From positions 13,123,683 through 13,187,682 of the forward strand of contig JAPTYO010000015.1 of assembly GCA_036873135.1 (NCBI GenBank): a stretch of 64,000 bases of DNA, read 5' to 3'. Both the position numbers and the translations under genes were made by a program. The DNA is from Clarkia xantiana subsp. parviflora. Taxonomy: Eukaryota; Streptophyta; Magnoliopsida; Myrtales; Onagraceae. The notes below the pieces were generated by a model, which worked only from the letters and a program-made list of their open reading frames with translations, was not told the origin of the DNA and searched no databases. Shown here in pieces: positions 43,018-55,110 of this stretch (position 1 is the first letter of the stretch; the number at the start of each line of letters is the position of its first letter).

Positions 43018-43911
43018 CTCTTGATAGTGAACTTTTTGTGAGGTGTGTTTCAGTCAAAGGTATCACCTTACGAGCTCAGATGCCAGTTATGCAGCATGGT
43101 CTCTGTGCGCGACAGATGGTCAAACTTTCTGAAGGAATCTTTAAAAAATTAACAAAACTGGTTAGAATACAAGAAGACACTACGCATCGATTATCGGTAA
43201 TGCTCTGTGTTTCCACTAAATTGTTGGGCCTTGTGAATGTTCTTGTCTTGTCTTTTTTATATATTTATTTATTATATATATAGTTTAGAGCTGGACCTAA
43301 GATTAGAAGCATCGATCTGGGGTTAATTTACGGATGTTTAGACTTTATATATATTATTATATATTTTATATTTTGGTGACCGTTACTAATTATTATATAT
43401 AGTTAGTTAGATAGTAGCTTGTAGCTACTTTTTAGGTTAATTAATAGAGCATCACTATGGTATTACATATATTTTTTTTAAGGTGTCATATAAGCCTTTA
43501 TATGTATTTTAAAGAATACATAAATTTTAATAGTATATGTCTACAATTGTTTTAATATAAATATTTTACTTAAATATATTTTATTATTAAATCTTAACAA
43601 CTCATTTAAAAAGTAATTACAATTAATCTTGAGTTTATTATTTTGTACAAGTATAGTGCTAAACGTGGTGGACGGTTACTAGTTCTTATCCGGAAAACCC
43701 ACACGAGTCATAGGAATCACACACTACATGGATTGATTGGAGAGCTTTTTATTACTGGATGTATTTTATAGATGAAGTAATTCCAAGGGTTGTGTTATTT
43801 CATCGGCATCCGATCTTGTACTTTCTTTTCTTTATTTTCATAAGAAAGGCGTTTGATGAAGGCGTATTTGGGTTAGAAAAGAAATAATTTAATTTTACGT
43901 GATGACGTGTC
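43018..43911. other. Intergenic DNA with one exon-like block
   Basis: At 43054-43197 a block bounded by GTGTTTCAG and GTAATG has the splice signals of an internal exon. Two frames are open over much of it, but the peptide (for example QMVKLSEGIFKKLTKLVRIQ) is not recognised. It may be a remnant of a gene. The remainder is AT-rich. Confidence 0.35.
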
Positions 43912-44511
43912 TGTTAGCATACGGTGAATAAGCGCCGTAATTGGTAGCCCATTAATATGTATACGTTACTTAAAAAATGGGGTAAATGTCACATGAAGAA
44001 AATTTGGCTTGACCCAAATCTCAATTGACATGTGAGACCCAAAATATTGGGCCTCCCTTATGTATGGCCGGCCGAACTTTAGTGGTAGGGGCAAAGTGGA
44101 CTTTTGTCCACTTTGCTCCTCCTATAAATAAAGGGTGTTAGAGTTTTATTTGGGTAATTCACAATTCTTCATAAGTGGGGATTTGAGAGAAAACCCTCCC
44201 CCTAGAACACAATAGTTTCGGCCGAACCACCTCACCACCAAGGGTGTGCCAATTTGCTTAGAGCAAAACACTCCGGAGATCCGTCCCTGCCAAGAATCGA
44301 TCAGAGGTTTTGCTGTGGAGCTAATACCGCGTAGGACTTCCTTAACAAGAACTTCTACGGGTTCCGTTCGGTGGGTCGTGAACTCCCTCTGCAGGATCCT
44401 TGGAGACTATGGAAAAGGTTTAAGGTATGTGCATATCTTTCGCTGCGTAATTCTGATTAAAAGCATGCACCTTGTTTATGTTTCCGTAGTAATCTGCCCC
44501 GTAATCCAACA
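43912..44511 (+). repeat. Copia-F 5' LTR
   Basis: 600 bp; TATAAATA at 44123-44130; shares CGCCGTAATTGGTAGCCC and the CTTTTGTCCACTTTGCTCCT block with Copia-3. Confidence 0.95.
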
Positions 44512-44512
44512 G

Positions 44513-44525
44513 TGGTATCAGAGCC
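44513..44525 (+). other. Primer-binding site (tRNA-iMet) of Copia-F
   Basis: TGGTATCAGAGCC one base after the LTR. Confidence 0.95.
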
Positions 44526-46519
44526 TATGTTAGAAGATATTGATTTTGATAAATTGATGTTCTTGAAAATTTAAATTTCTGGCCGAAAATTTAAAGTTGT
44601 GACTTTTGAAATTTTCTAAAATTTTAAGGTTTGATGGTGCCGAAATTTTCATGATGTTCTTATTAAAAGTTGATGTTCATGATCTTCAAGAAAAATGAGA
44701 CTTTTATTAAAATCAAACATTGGATTATATATCTTATTAAAATTTGATCCTGAAATTTGACCACTTGTCTCCAATTATGTGTTTCAGCCGAACCCTATAG
44801 GAATTACAAGGTAAATTTTTTAATTTCTTAGGCCCCGAGTAATGTGTATTTCGGCCGAAATTGTTAAGGTTATTGTTTACCGTATTTTAATTTTAATTAA
44901 AGGTAACAATATATCTATAATTGGAAACATAAGGATAGGTTCACATTAAATATATGCAAATATATATAACTATCAATATATCTAGCTAATTTATAGGGAT
45001 TGAGATATTATTGATAGATTTAGTTACCTAAAATATTAAGAAAATATATTGTCATATATTTGTTTCCCTATTAAAGATATTGACAATAAATCAAATATAC
45101 AAAAATTTATATATATATATATATATATATATTGATTGATTTTGTCTTATAGATAGAATCTTGGCAATAAATATATATATACGTTTGTTTATGTGTGCCG
45201 AAATATATATATATGCAATATTGGAAATTATTTTATATAGTTAATAATTCTTGGAGGCTAAGTTAAGTTTTTAGTGGACTTTATAACCCTACTTAGCCCA
45301 CAAGATTATTTCGGCCCAATTTTGGGGGTTTAATGGGCCGGTCTAATTTACTAAACCGGATAAGAATAAAACCAAACCGGATTTTCTTAATCGGTTAGCC
45401 GGGTTGGGTCGAACTGGGGTAACTAAGTGGACCTAACCGAACCTGTTTTTTATGTTGAACCGAACCTTATATTATTGGACCGGTTCGGACCGAACCAGAT
45501 TTTGAAAATAAAATCGGACCGAATCGAACCAGATTTACTGGACCGAACCGGACCGAAATTGACTGAACCGAGCTGGATTTTTCAAAATCGAATTCAAGTC
45601 AATTAATAAAATAGGATGGTCAAGTTTTAAAAGCCAAATGTTTTTTAACTTTAATTAGTCAACACAGTGCTCGAAGGTTTAAAACCTCATGTTTTTTATT
45701 AAACCTTAAATGCCTAGTTTCGATTATGGGGATTGATCTCAGAAATGAATGATTTAGTGACTGGATTAATTAGATGGCTGAATTGCAATTGTTTACTTTT
45801 CGTCACCTATATTTATTAGAACTGTTGTATGGACTATGTCAAACTAGCTGGTTGTTGAGGGCAGAGCCATGGTTAAATATATAGTTTGCGCACTAGGACA
45901 GACATGCTATGATGGCTGTGAATGCCTAGGATTCATATCTAGAAACACACACGATTAACTGTAAGCATGAATTGCAAATCAACCCCTAATGTTTTAAAAA
46001 AATATGCATAATTGATGTGGAAGTTTTCATGTATGACACGAATACCTGAATGTTGAGGATGTAGCTGCATGTGATAGTTTACTTGGAAAGTAGAATTATG
46101 TATGCGCTAGCATGAGTTCCTCGGAACATTAAACGCATGACGCGTATACAAGATGTATGGTTTGGTTGATGAATTTTGGCTTGCTATAATAATTTACTTG
46201 TGAAGTAGAATTATATAGGAATGCGTAAGTTCATCGGAACATTTTTAAATACAAAAGGGCCTTGGGAAAGCCAAGATCAGGTATGCTTATTTCAAAGTTA
46301 CCATTCCGATAATTTACGAATAAAACCGTTTTTAAGAGATTGATCTATTAGATTGAAGACGACGGTAATGTGAACTCTTTCACGAACCTCCTTCCCTCGG
46401 TTTACTGGCGGTCGGTTGGTTTAGATGGCTGAGGAATCATTATTTTTCATATTCCATCTTAATAGATATCTGATGTATCCAATTCTCTCTCAAAATGTTA
46501 TTGTCTCCCTGATTATGCA
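44526..46519 (+). other. Copia-F long untranslated leader
   Basis: Collinear with the Copia-3 and Copia-G leaders: an AT-rich part with (TA)n near 45111-45131, an AACCGGA/GGACCGAA-rich part at about 45350-45600, and a conserved tail (GGGAAAGCCAAGATCAGG, GAAGACGACGGTAATGTGAA). No gene. Confidence 0.75.
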
Positions 46520-48366
46520 TGATTATCAATGTGTTTGTATAAATTGGTTGAATGAGTGCGATTCGATATTCCTCGCAATCTTGATGGTATGGATAATGAT
46601 GAATAAAAGGATTATGTGCTGAACTCTTTGCTACGATTCCGAAAAGCGGAGAGGACAACTACAGATGAATATATTAGTCTATATAATTTTGACAATGAGA
46701 GATGAATGTGATAAGTTGTTTCCCCAAGAATGGGAGTAGGTTCTTTGATGATCTAAACGCGTATGTACTGATACATTCAACTATGGATAAAGGGGTTGAA
46801 GAAGACTTCATTTGCAACCAATGTTACAGCTTGGTATCCCTTTGCATCCGCCTCGGTGGAAGGAATGATGATAAATCTAGAAATGTTTTGGTTGAATGTG
46901 ATGGTCTCCTCTCTTTCCATGGATGCTGGTGTAAAAGCGCTCGAAACCTTCACGATGAAAGGTTAACATGGAAAAGATGTATATGGTTGTCTGATGTTGA
47001 CGGGACTCACTTACCATGAGTCTAGTCAAGTACAGTAACCACAACAGTAAAGGGACAACCTTCTCTGCTCACCATAGTGGTTCAAAAGAAGCCAACCATG
47101 ATCCAAATATCATGAAGAGTACTGGACCGAATAGATCCTATACGATAATCCGGTGGGTTAAACCCCGATGATAAAGTGCGTCCCAAGTACGCCTCGTATG
47201 TCATGGGTATAAAGCTGGAAAATGTTTTATACGGACACAAATCATTTGATGTGATTCACTTGTGAATTTACTCAGGTGTAATGTCCAACATGACTCAAAG
47301 TTCTTGACTATGTGCGCGACAAGCGTGGCCTTCAGATCAAGAACCATACCATTGTCATTTATCGTTCGTTGTTCGTCTTGGTTACTAAAATTTTGGTTAT
47401 TTCGAGATTCAAAGTTATTGAATAAAGTAATTGTTGCTCGATTCGAAGCACGATTAGCTTATCAATTTAACAATCCCGCAAAAAGGAACGATCCGAAATG
47501 AAAATGCAAACCTACGGGTTACAACCAAATTTTTCGGCCAAGTAAAAGAGGCTGAATGAAACGAAACGACACACATACTCCGTCATCTCAGTCAGGACAA
47601 CTGAACTAAATAAACCCATCGATTGCGTAGCTAGACCAAAAGATTTAGTATTTCTTATTTGTTAGTACTCCATTATATGATAAATTCCGTAATGATGAAC
47701 ATGTTTGACACCGATTGGATTAAATTGAATTGAATTTTGAAAACGAAATGATTTCAACCATGGGATAGAACCTGGAATAGGCGCCATAGGCGCGTGTACC
47801 TCGAAAGATGGAACACATCGTTTTCAAAGTACGAATTTAATGATGAAGTATTTTAAATGAATGCTTAATTTTTCATTAGCCTCCCTCATTTTGGGAATAA
47901 TTCATTCTATGCTTACACGATGAAAAGATGTATGCTTCACAAGCTACCATGAACTCGTAAAGTATAAACTGAAGCATAAGGCGAAAGCCCATTGCACAGT
48001 TCAAAGATAACCAAGTCTTTGGGATGAATTAGCCAATGAAAAGGATGATGTCGGTAAAATGACTCTCACACTAAGTGCCTTGAATGAGAAGTTTGGCAAG
48101 ACATTCACATCGACAAAACACTTCATCAACAAAATCGGTCAAACACGTCGCCATAAAAGATAAAAGGAATGAAAATGAGTTATTTCTTATCATCATGCGA
48201 CATTAACATGCGTATTAAACAAGTATTTGAACAGAGAGTATGATGGATACTCTTAAATGATACATGTTTAAATTAGCTTAAGATAATGGTGTCGTGGTCG
48301 AACATGAGACGTTACATGCCTTGAGGACGAATTTTCAACGCTTGGTGAGAAATAACAGACGAAGTC
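46520..48366 (+). pseudogene. Copia-F gag and early pol, decayed
   Basis: The stretch at about 46780-46930 (GGATAAAGGGGTTGAAGAAG ... AGAAATG) corresponds to codons of the open Copia-G gag (SLDKEVEEDF ... ARNV). No continuous frame remains, and zinc-knuckle and integrase motifs were not recognised in the rest. Confidence 0.6.
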
Positions 48367-49150
48367 TTGATCGAATTAGAGCAAGATAACAATGATAGTC
48401 AGGTCCCACTTACTTCGAGTGGGAGATTTGAGGCAGCAACACAAGTGAATGAAATGGTAAATGAGGATGGAGACATTTTCATAGTAAATCCACTGGGAGG
48501 ACACAATCCTACCACACAAATCACTGTTGCTGCAGGTGCGAATCAAGTTGAACCTGATAATCACGTTGCCGGACCACTGGATGAAAATACAATAATACCA
48601 TAACTACCCATTGTTCCCAGTGGGAGTGGATTAACCAACTTGGTTCCTAGACCAAGAGGTCATCCAAGAAAAGTTGTAGGTCAAGGTTCCAGCACTGCTC
48701 AGATAGAAAGCATCATTTAGAGTGGGAGCAATATTCAGACTCAAGATGGGAATAACGACCCTAGAAGAAATCAAAGGCATCGAACTTCTCCCAAGAAGTA
48801 TCCCATCGAGAAGGGTGAAATATTCACCCTAACTTATGTTGACGAACCAGTGATGGTTCAACAAGCATTGAAAGGACCTCAAGCGAAGGAAAGGAGGAAA
48901 TCAATGGAAGAAGAGATCGCCTCAATGAAAGCCAATTCTGTGTGGTCTTTAGTTGATTTACCTACTAGCCGCAGGGCCATAGGGGCGAAGTGGATTCTGA
49001 AACTGAAACTCACTGCTGATGGAAATGTCGAGCGATACAAAGCTCGACTAGTTGCGAAAGGATACACCCAGCTTCACGGAGTAGACTTTGATGAGACTTA
49101 CTCACCGACTGTGAGGTAAACCACAGTCAAGGCAATCCTAGCCCTGGTCG
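48367..49150 (+). pseudogene. Copia-F integrase-RT linker and reverse transcriptase N-terminus
   Basis: The linker (48367-48780) carries GAGTGGGAG at 48417 and 48720 and CAGTGGGAG at 48618. From 48850 a clean frame encodes the reverse transcriptase start: ALKGPQAKERRKSMEEEIAS, VWSLVDLPTSRRAIGAKWI, ERYKARLVAKGYTQ and DFDETYSPTVR, then a TAA. The frame continues as TTVKAILALVAS to the Gypsy-E insertion at 49156. Confidence 0.9.
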
Positions 49151-49155
49151 CAAGC

Positions 49156-49724
49156 TGATGGATATATGCTCAATTCGGGTTCGTATTTATATTTTGGGCC
49201 TCGCAAACACGTCAAACCCACGAAAATGGCTTGAAATACAATACCCGCGAGTCAAAACGGTCCGAACGGGTAATACGCGCGTTCGGACCGGACTCGTCCG
49301 GCCGCCCGCGACACGTGTACCTTTACCGACGTATTTTTACACTAAGTCTGAGCTTTTCGATAGCCAACCTTACTCAATCCCGACTCCGGTTCACACTTTT
49401 ATATTAAACCGGAGGCGAACCGCACAAAACCGGGCTTCGGTTCACGGGCTCCTATATATACGAATCTTAGCCACCCATTTCATTTTAACTCGTTTTGAGA
49501 TTGGTTTAGGAGCTCTGACTTCTCTCTAGCTTTATCTCTCTAGATCCTTATTTAGGCATCGGAGAGGGTTCAAACAGGACCACCCCCTCTTCGAGTGCTG
49601 GTTACTTCCCTATGTGCAGGTTCGAAAGGACGCGCGGAATCGAAGGCGTGGACTTGAAGAATATTGCACGATCCAGATCACACATATTCGATGACCCGTA
49701 CTCTCGTGGGGGCAGGTCGAAACA
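49156..49724 (+). repeat. Gypsy-E 5' LTR
   Basis: 569 bp; TATATATA at 49453-49460. The 3' copy is 25 bp longer, mainly from a segment near 59365-59395 (CAATCCGGACGGTCTGGATT). Confidence 0.95.
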
Positions 49725-49776
49725 TTTGACGCCGTTCGCGAGATTTGAACATAAAAGTCGCTAAGTACCACGAGTA

Positions 49777-51211
49777 ATGACGAGCAATAACCAATCTCCT
49801 GACATTATGGACCCAGAAAGGAAAAGGGGCCCGGGGCGCCCAAGGAAAAATCCAGCCGTGGAAGCAAGTAGGCAAGTACCGCCAATGAGGAACAACTCTG
49901 GTCCTTCTCACATGGCAGAGGCCATGTCTACAGCCTCTTCAGTCCCTACGCCAAACGCGCATCTTGCGCAGCATGAGCAGTCGACATTCAATGCCCATAA
50001 TGATGCACCACCGCCTGGTTTCGAGAACAGGGCGCCAATGAGAGAGGAATATCCCTATGGGATGCCTGCTGAAAATACCCCATTCCAAGGGGGAAGAGCT
50101 TAGGCTGCGCCGACAGTCACGCCCGCCATGATGGCAACAATTGAAGAGTTGTTAGCTTTTAGAGTGACTTTGAGAAATCAAGGATATGCTTCACCACCAC
50201 CTCCACCTCCACCTCCAGTATCCAGGCAGCTACCGCCGCCAAGGGAAGTGTCCCATGACACTACCCGACATGAGAGCTCACGACGTGAAGAAATACAATA
50301 CCAAGCTGCTTCTCACCAACACTATAACTCAAGAGAGGAGGTAACGCGCTCTTACACACCTTACGTAGGGGCGCAACAACAAGGAGAATCTTGGAGGCAA
50401 CATCAAAGAGAGAGTTCCTTCTATGAAGTGAGTTGGGAACACCACGATCCCGCTTACTATAACATGGGTAGAAGAGGGCCAGCAAGGGAGGAAGACGTCC
50501 CAATCACGGGACTAACAGCAAAGGCATTAGAAGATGAAGCAGGCAAAAATGAAGGCCATACATGTCTTAGTGGAGAACGCTTCCCATCCCTTCACGGAGG
50601 AGTTGGTGTATAGCCAAGTGCCGGATGCGCTGTATAATGTCTAGATCGAGAAGTACAAGGGAAAGGGAGACCCGATAGAGCACGTGATGCAGCATGAAGC
50701 TTCACTTCTTGGTAGAACTACCAATCCACGCCATTTGGCGATGACATTCCCGCAAACATTGGTGGGACCTGTAGCCCATTGGTTCTTTTCACTCCCACGC
50801 GACAGCGTGCACTCGTGGCCATATTTGAAGTCGAAGATTATACAACGATACATGGGAGAGCACAAGCTCTTGAAGGGTTTAAGCGCACTAGATGATGTAC
50901 ACCAGGAGTATGACGAATCCTTGGCAGATTACTACATTCGTTTCAACCAAAACATTGCTGACATCCAAGCAGATGTTTCGGAAGGCGACATCGTAAGGGC
51001 GTTCATCCGACACTTAGGACGTCGAGGTTTTTCTCTCGCCGAAAAAATGTCCAAGCGTCCTGCTGAAACTCTAGAAGATTTAACGGCAAGAGTAAAGGAG
51101 TATGTGGACCTAGAAAGGTTCAGGGAAACTAACAAGGCTAAGATAAGTGTTGCACGCCCTAAAGACAACAACAAGCCTGGTTCTGTAAAGCAATCCCAGG
51201 GGAATCAGTAA
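49777..51211 (+). pseudogene. Gypsy-E gag with N-terminal AT-hook-like motif
   Basis: Starts MTSNNQSPDIMDPERKRGPG at 49777. KRGPGRPRKNP matches an AT-hook (GRP core in basic surroundings). Pro-rich sequence (a run of eight prolines at about 50192-50215) and Arg/Glu-rich sequence follow. The gag core from 50549 has HPFTEELVY, YKGKGDPIEHV, LVGPVAHWFFSLP, YDESLADYYIRFNQNI and EYVDLERFRE. Lesions: TAG at 50101-50103, a one-base shift in an A-run near 50545, TAG at 50642-50644 and TAA at 51209-51211. Otherwise the gag is well conserved. Confidence 0.9.
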
Positions 51212-52318
51212 AACAAACATTGGCAGCCTCAGTCTCAGTTTAAAAGACCGCACCATATCGAGTTACAAAAGCCCAGGGATATTAACAACATAGACTTTAT
51301 CCCCCTCAATACACCACTGTCCATCATTCTCAAGGAAATGAAAGTAAATAACATGTGGCGAGAGCCCAACAACTATCGCAATGGCCCAATCGGAAAAGAC
51401 AAGGATAAGTGGTGTGAAAACCACGACGTGTTCGGTCATGATACAAATACATGCATGAGTCTGAAAATGCGTGTAAACAATATGGTTCAGAGGGGAGAGT
51501 TGAAGCACTATGTAGATCACGGGGGCAAACCCCAGAAGAAAGCCCAAGGTGAACCCTCGGTAAAGAGTAAGGGAAAAGAAAAGGCTCACGACAATCCTCC
51601 TCCTGCCAAGCGAGGTGTGATAAATGTAATTCATGGAGGACCACTTGCTGGGGGACATGTGTCAAATGCAAGAGATGTTTACGCGTCACAAGTGGGAACA
51701 CTCCCCAAGTACGGGAAGAGACGACATCCAGAAATGGACGACGTCGTCATACAATTCTCCAGACTAGACATGAAGCATATCGTCTATCCCCACGATGATG
51801 CCCTGGTAATCACCATGGAAATTGCAGGCTATGATGTCAAGAGAATACTCGTCGACGGGGGCAGCGCTGCCGACATCCTGCATATTAACGTCCTAGAACA
51901 GTTGGGAAACACAAGGGCAGACCTGACACCTGGAACCATCCCCTTGGTAAGTTTCGCAGGCGCGGCAACATACCTGCTAGGAGAAATCACTCTTCCAGTG
52001 ACAATGGGCGAAGGGTGGACGACGTTGAACATCAACATAACCTTTGTCGTGGTCGAGGCCCTGGGTGCGTACAATGGAATCTTGGGTAGAACGACCATAA
52101 ACCCATATGAAATTGTACCCTCAACAGTTCATCAAAAAATGAAATTCCCGACAGAGAATGGAATAAGGGAAGTACTGGGCGACCAAACATCTGCACGCAA
52201 GTGCTACGTTAATGCTCTTAGGAGTAAACAGTACCACTCAGTGGGGATGGTTGGAATGAAAAAACGGAAGGAGAAAGAGCCAAGATTGGTGACGAGTGCA
52301 GGCCCGTTCAAGTGCTAG
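51212..52318 (+). pseudogene. Gypsy-E zinc-finger-like segment and aspartic protease
   Basis: Continues the gag frame. The zinc-knuckle-like motif WCENHDVFGHDTNTC (C...H..GH....C) at about 51412-51455 is complete. Next are KRGVINVIHGG and the aspartic protease site ILVDGGSAADIL (Asp-Gly-Gly variant used by many plant Gypsy elements) at about 51848-51885. The second conserved motif YNGILGRTTIN is intact. The single frame 51338-52318 has no internal stop, so protease is the least damaged gene of the element. Confidence 0.9.
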
Positions 52319-52925
52319 CACCTATACGTTTGACAAGAGATTGTTTAGTTCCAACACTTCAAAGTGTTTGGGACATCAAGCAAGGAAGAGGAGAAGCTAT
52401 TATGAGCTATTTCAAGAGGTTCGCGTACAATGCGGCCTTGACGAGGGCTTCAAGAAGTGACGTGATCAATTCATTCTTTATGAATCTGAACGCTCCCCCA
52501 TTCCTCCTCTTGGGATGAATGCACGGTTGGCAAGCTACCAGCACGATGACAGATCTCAAGGACAGGCTGGAAACGGCAGTGTCCTGCGAGTTGGAGCTGG
52601 ATGGAGTGTATACACGACTAGTCAAGGTGAAGTGTCCGCGCACAAAGCTATAAGCATAAACGCACTTGATGGTACGGAATAAGCTTTTACTCCTCTAAAC
52701 ATAGAGGTAGAAGAGTTGTACACCAACATCTTGCAGAACGTATTGCCTTCACCATACAACTATCCGCATGCATTCCTAAGAGCCAGTGTCTCGCATTGGT
52801 GCAAGTTCCACAAAACATGGGGACACAGCACCAATGACTGCGTCATGCTGAGACTGATTTAAGATATAATCGCTTTCGGAGCATTGAGGAAATATGTAGC
52901 GCACAACCACCAGGCGTCGACATCG
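52319..52925 (+). pseudogene. Second, truncated gag plus zinc-knuckle fragment in Gypsy-E
   Basis: Directly after protease, LQSVWDIKQGRGEAIMSYFK and then RFAYNAAL give a Retrotrans_gag core signature (IKQG..E....Y..RF). In shifted frames there follow a DLKDRLETAV segment and, at about 52798-52860, CKFHKTWGHSTNDC, a second CCHC-like knuckle, then LRKYVAHNHQAS. The order gag-knuckle repeats that found upstream, but the sequence differs. It carries several stops and shifts. It may come from another Gypsy element by recombination. Confidence 0.7.
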
Positions 52926-53370
52926 AACCAACCATGAGAGAGATACACAACTCCTTTCAATTTCACTTATGTTTTTCTTTAACTACCTACAAAGCAATCA
53001 CTGTATATAAAGCAATAATTCTAATGGAGTTAACGTATTTTCGTAGGTACATTACTACATTATACACCCTACTCTTCAATCACGCCAAGTTGTGGACTAT
53101 ACGCATATTATTTGCATCAACAACACAAACTATTACACTAAGTACAACAATCGGTTTATGTTCAACAATGCCGATATATATATTATCGACATTAACAACA
53201 CTTCCTACTCTGGAATCATACCAAGTAGCGAATTATATGCATTTATTTTGCACCAATAGCCCAAGCTATCACATTAAGAACAACAAACGGCTTGTATTAT
53301 ACGCCACCAACATGTCGACAAGGCTATCACCAACATCGACAATGAGCACATATACGCGTTCTACATATAT
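52926..53370. other. Gypsy-E non-coding spacer
   Basis: AT-rich, with ACTACATTATACACC-like words. An open frame crosses it (52934-53380) but has no recognisable domain. Confidence 0.45.
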
Positions 53371-53374
53371 AAGG

Positions 53375-53695
53375 GGCTGATCACCCCACATGGCGTGATA
53401 TCCTCTATCGGAGGTATCCTCATGTATAAGTCGGGTGTAGCATCCCCTTCCAGGGGACTCCCCGCCATGGCGTGACATCCTCTATCGGAGGCGTTCCCAT
53501 GTACAAAAGTCGGGCGTAGCATCCCCTTCATGGGACTCTTCGCCATGGTGCGACAGCCTCTTTCGGAGGCATCCCCATGTACAAAGTCGGGCATAGCTTC
53601 CCCTGCCTGGGACTCCCCGCCATGGTGCGACATCCTCTATCGTAGTCGTCCCCATGTCTACAAGGCATGGCTTTCCCTCTTTAGGGACCATCCTT
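53375..53695. repeat. Minisatellite, about 77-bp period, four copies
   Basis: The landmark TGG(C/T)G(T/C)GA(T/C)A.CCTCT.TCG recurs at about 53391, 53468, 53546 and 53623. Each is followed by CCCATGT(A/C) and AGTCGGG(C/T)(G/A)TAGC. Open frames on both strands here simply follow the repeat. Confidence 0.9.
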
Positions 53696-53829
53696 CAATA
53701 CATGATAGGACCCGGGCAAGAGGGCAACCGCATCTCAACCTACTGCGTACATTTAAAAGTCCGGTAGAGTATTTCAACAAATCGACCAGGAGAAATCCTG
53801 CAGTCGTCGCTATACGCACTATACTAAAA

Positions 53830-54390
53830 CTCATCCAAACTGACAAGTCGAGTCTTGCAGAATGCTATTCGGGAAGTACGAAAATAAGTGATGATAAAAC
53901 ACATCCAAATTAGCAAGTCGTGTCTTTCCACAACGTCGCCTTGGAATGGACCAAGAGACGGAAAAAACTGCAAGTCGTATGGATACGGTCTTGTGAAACC
54001 ACTTGGCGTAACCAAGCAAATGGGCAGTAGTATTACAAGATAAGTACTGGAATATCCACGTAAAATCATGCAACAACGTTACAAGAGGTGTTCTTGAGTA
54101 ACGGATGGAAGAACGCATTAGAGTTAACAAGTAGCGTCTTGTGACAACGTCGCCTTAAAGTGGTTCAAGAGACGGTAAAAACTACAAATCGTATTGATAC
54201 GACCTCTGTCCCGCCCCTTGGAATAACCAAGTCGAGGTGTGGTAGCATCGCATGGTGAGTATTGGAATATCCATGGAAAACCCCGCAACAAGGTCACTAA
54301 GGGCGTGCCCGAGTGACGGATGGAAAAACACATCCAAATTAGCAAGTCGTGTCTTGCCACAACGTCGCCTTAGAGTGGACTAAGAGACGA
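53830..54390. repeat. Tandem repeat, about 215-bp period
   Basis: The landmark CAAGT(C/A)G(T/C)GTCTT...ACAACGTCGCCTT recurs at about 53914, 54128 and 54343, with collinear AAGAGACGG, TACTGGAATATCCA/TATTGGAATATCCA and GTGACGGATGGAA blocks. A partial copy starts near 53835. Confidence 0.85.
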
Positions 54391-54395
54391 TATAA

Positions 54396-54560
54396 ACTAA
54401 GCGCCAAGTTCCAAGTGACAAGTGTCGAGTTCCAAGCGCCAAGTGCCGAGTGACAAGTGCCAAGCGCTGAGTTTTAAGTGCCAAGTGCCAAATGACAACT
54501 ATATGCCAAGTGTCGAGCGTCAAGTGTCGAATGCCAAGTGCCAAGTGCAAAGTGCCAATT
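54396..54560. repeat. Short-unit minisatellite built on CCAAGTG
   Basis: CCAAGTG, CAAGTGC, CGAGTG and similar 6-8-bp variants recur about 20 times, e.g. GCCAAGTGCCAAGTGC near 54538. Other variants include GTCGAG and GACAAGTG. Confidence 0.9.
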
Positions 54561-55110
54561 ATACAACACATGTGGTTAACACATCCCTCTATTATGCCAT
54601 TCATTGGTGACAACCAAGAGGGGCGCGCGACATACAACAAACATACGTCTTAGTACTACAACTATGGATGCTACATATAATCAAGCATGGATTATCAATC
54701 CTATCATACAAGTCCAACACATACGGACAAATACGATAACGAATGTATGAAACACTACTAATAAGTTATCATGCATCATCAATGTTTCCATAATAGGTCT
54801 ATACGACAATACAAAGGCGGACAAAATATAAACATAAGGTTCAAGGGATAACACCCGATGCAACCTCAACCCAGACATGTGGAGAAAAAGATATATACAA
54901 GGGTTTTATAAACTCATACAAATCAACCTGATGCCACGTGCGAAGGGTCAACATCTCTAGTAGGCTCGAGTGTAGCCTCCGTCTCGGCAAGAGCATCAAC
55001 AATAAAGTTGAACTCACCAACTTCATCAAGTGTCAAATCAAAATATGGTTCCTGAGCAGCCAGACGGCGCAAAGCGGCCACATGCCCGACAACAAATTCG
55101 CCATAAGTCC
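54561..55110. other. Gypsy-E spacer before the antisense ORF
   Basis: No gene recognised. The minus-strand frame near 55029-54841 may be the downstream continuation of the antisense ORF (acidic, Leu-rich), but this is unproven. Confidence 0.4.

Noticed and set aside
53269..53691. Several minus-strand frames in the 77-bp array as a repeat protein
   Set aside because: Frames are a by-product of the tandem repeat; unit length is not a multiple of three in all copies and there is no conserved start.
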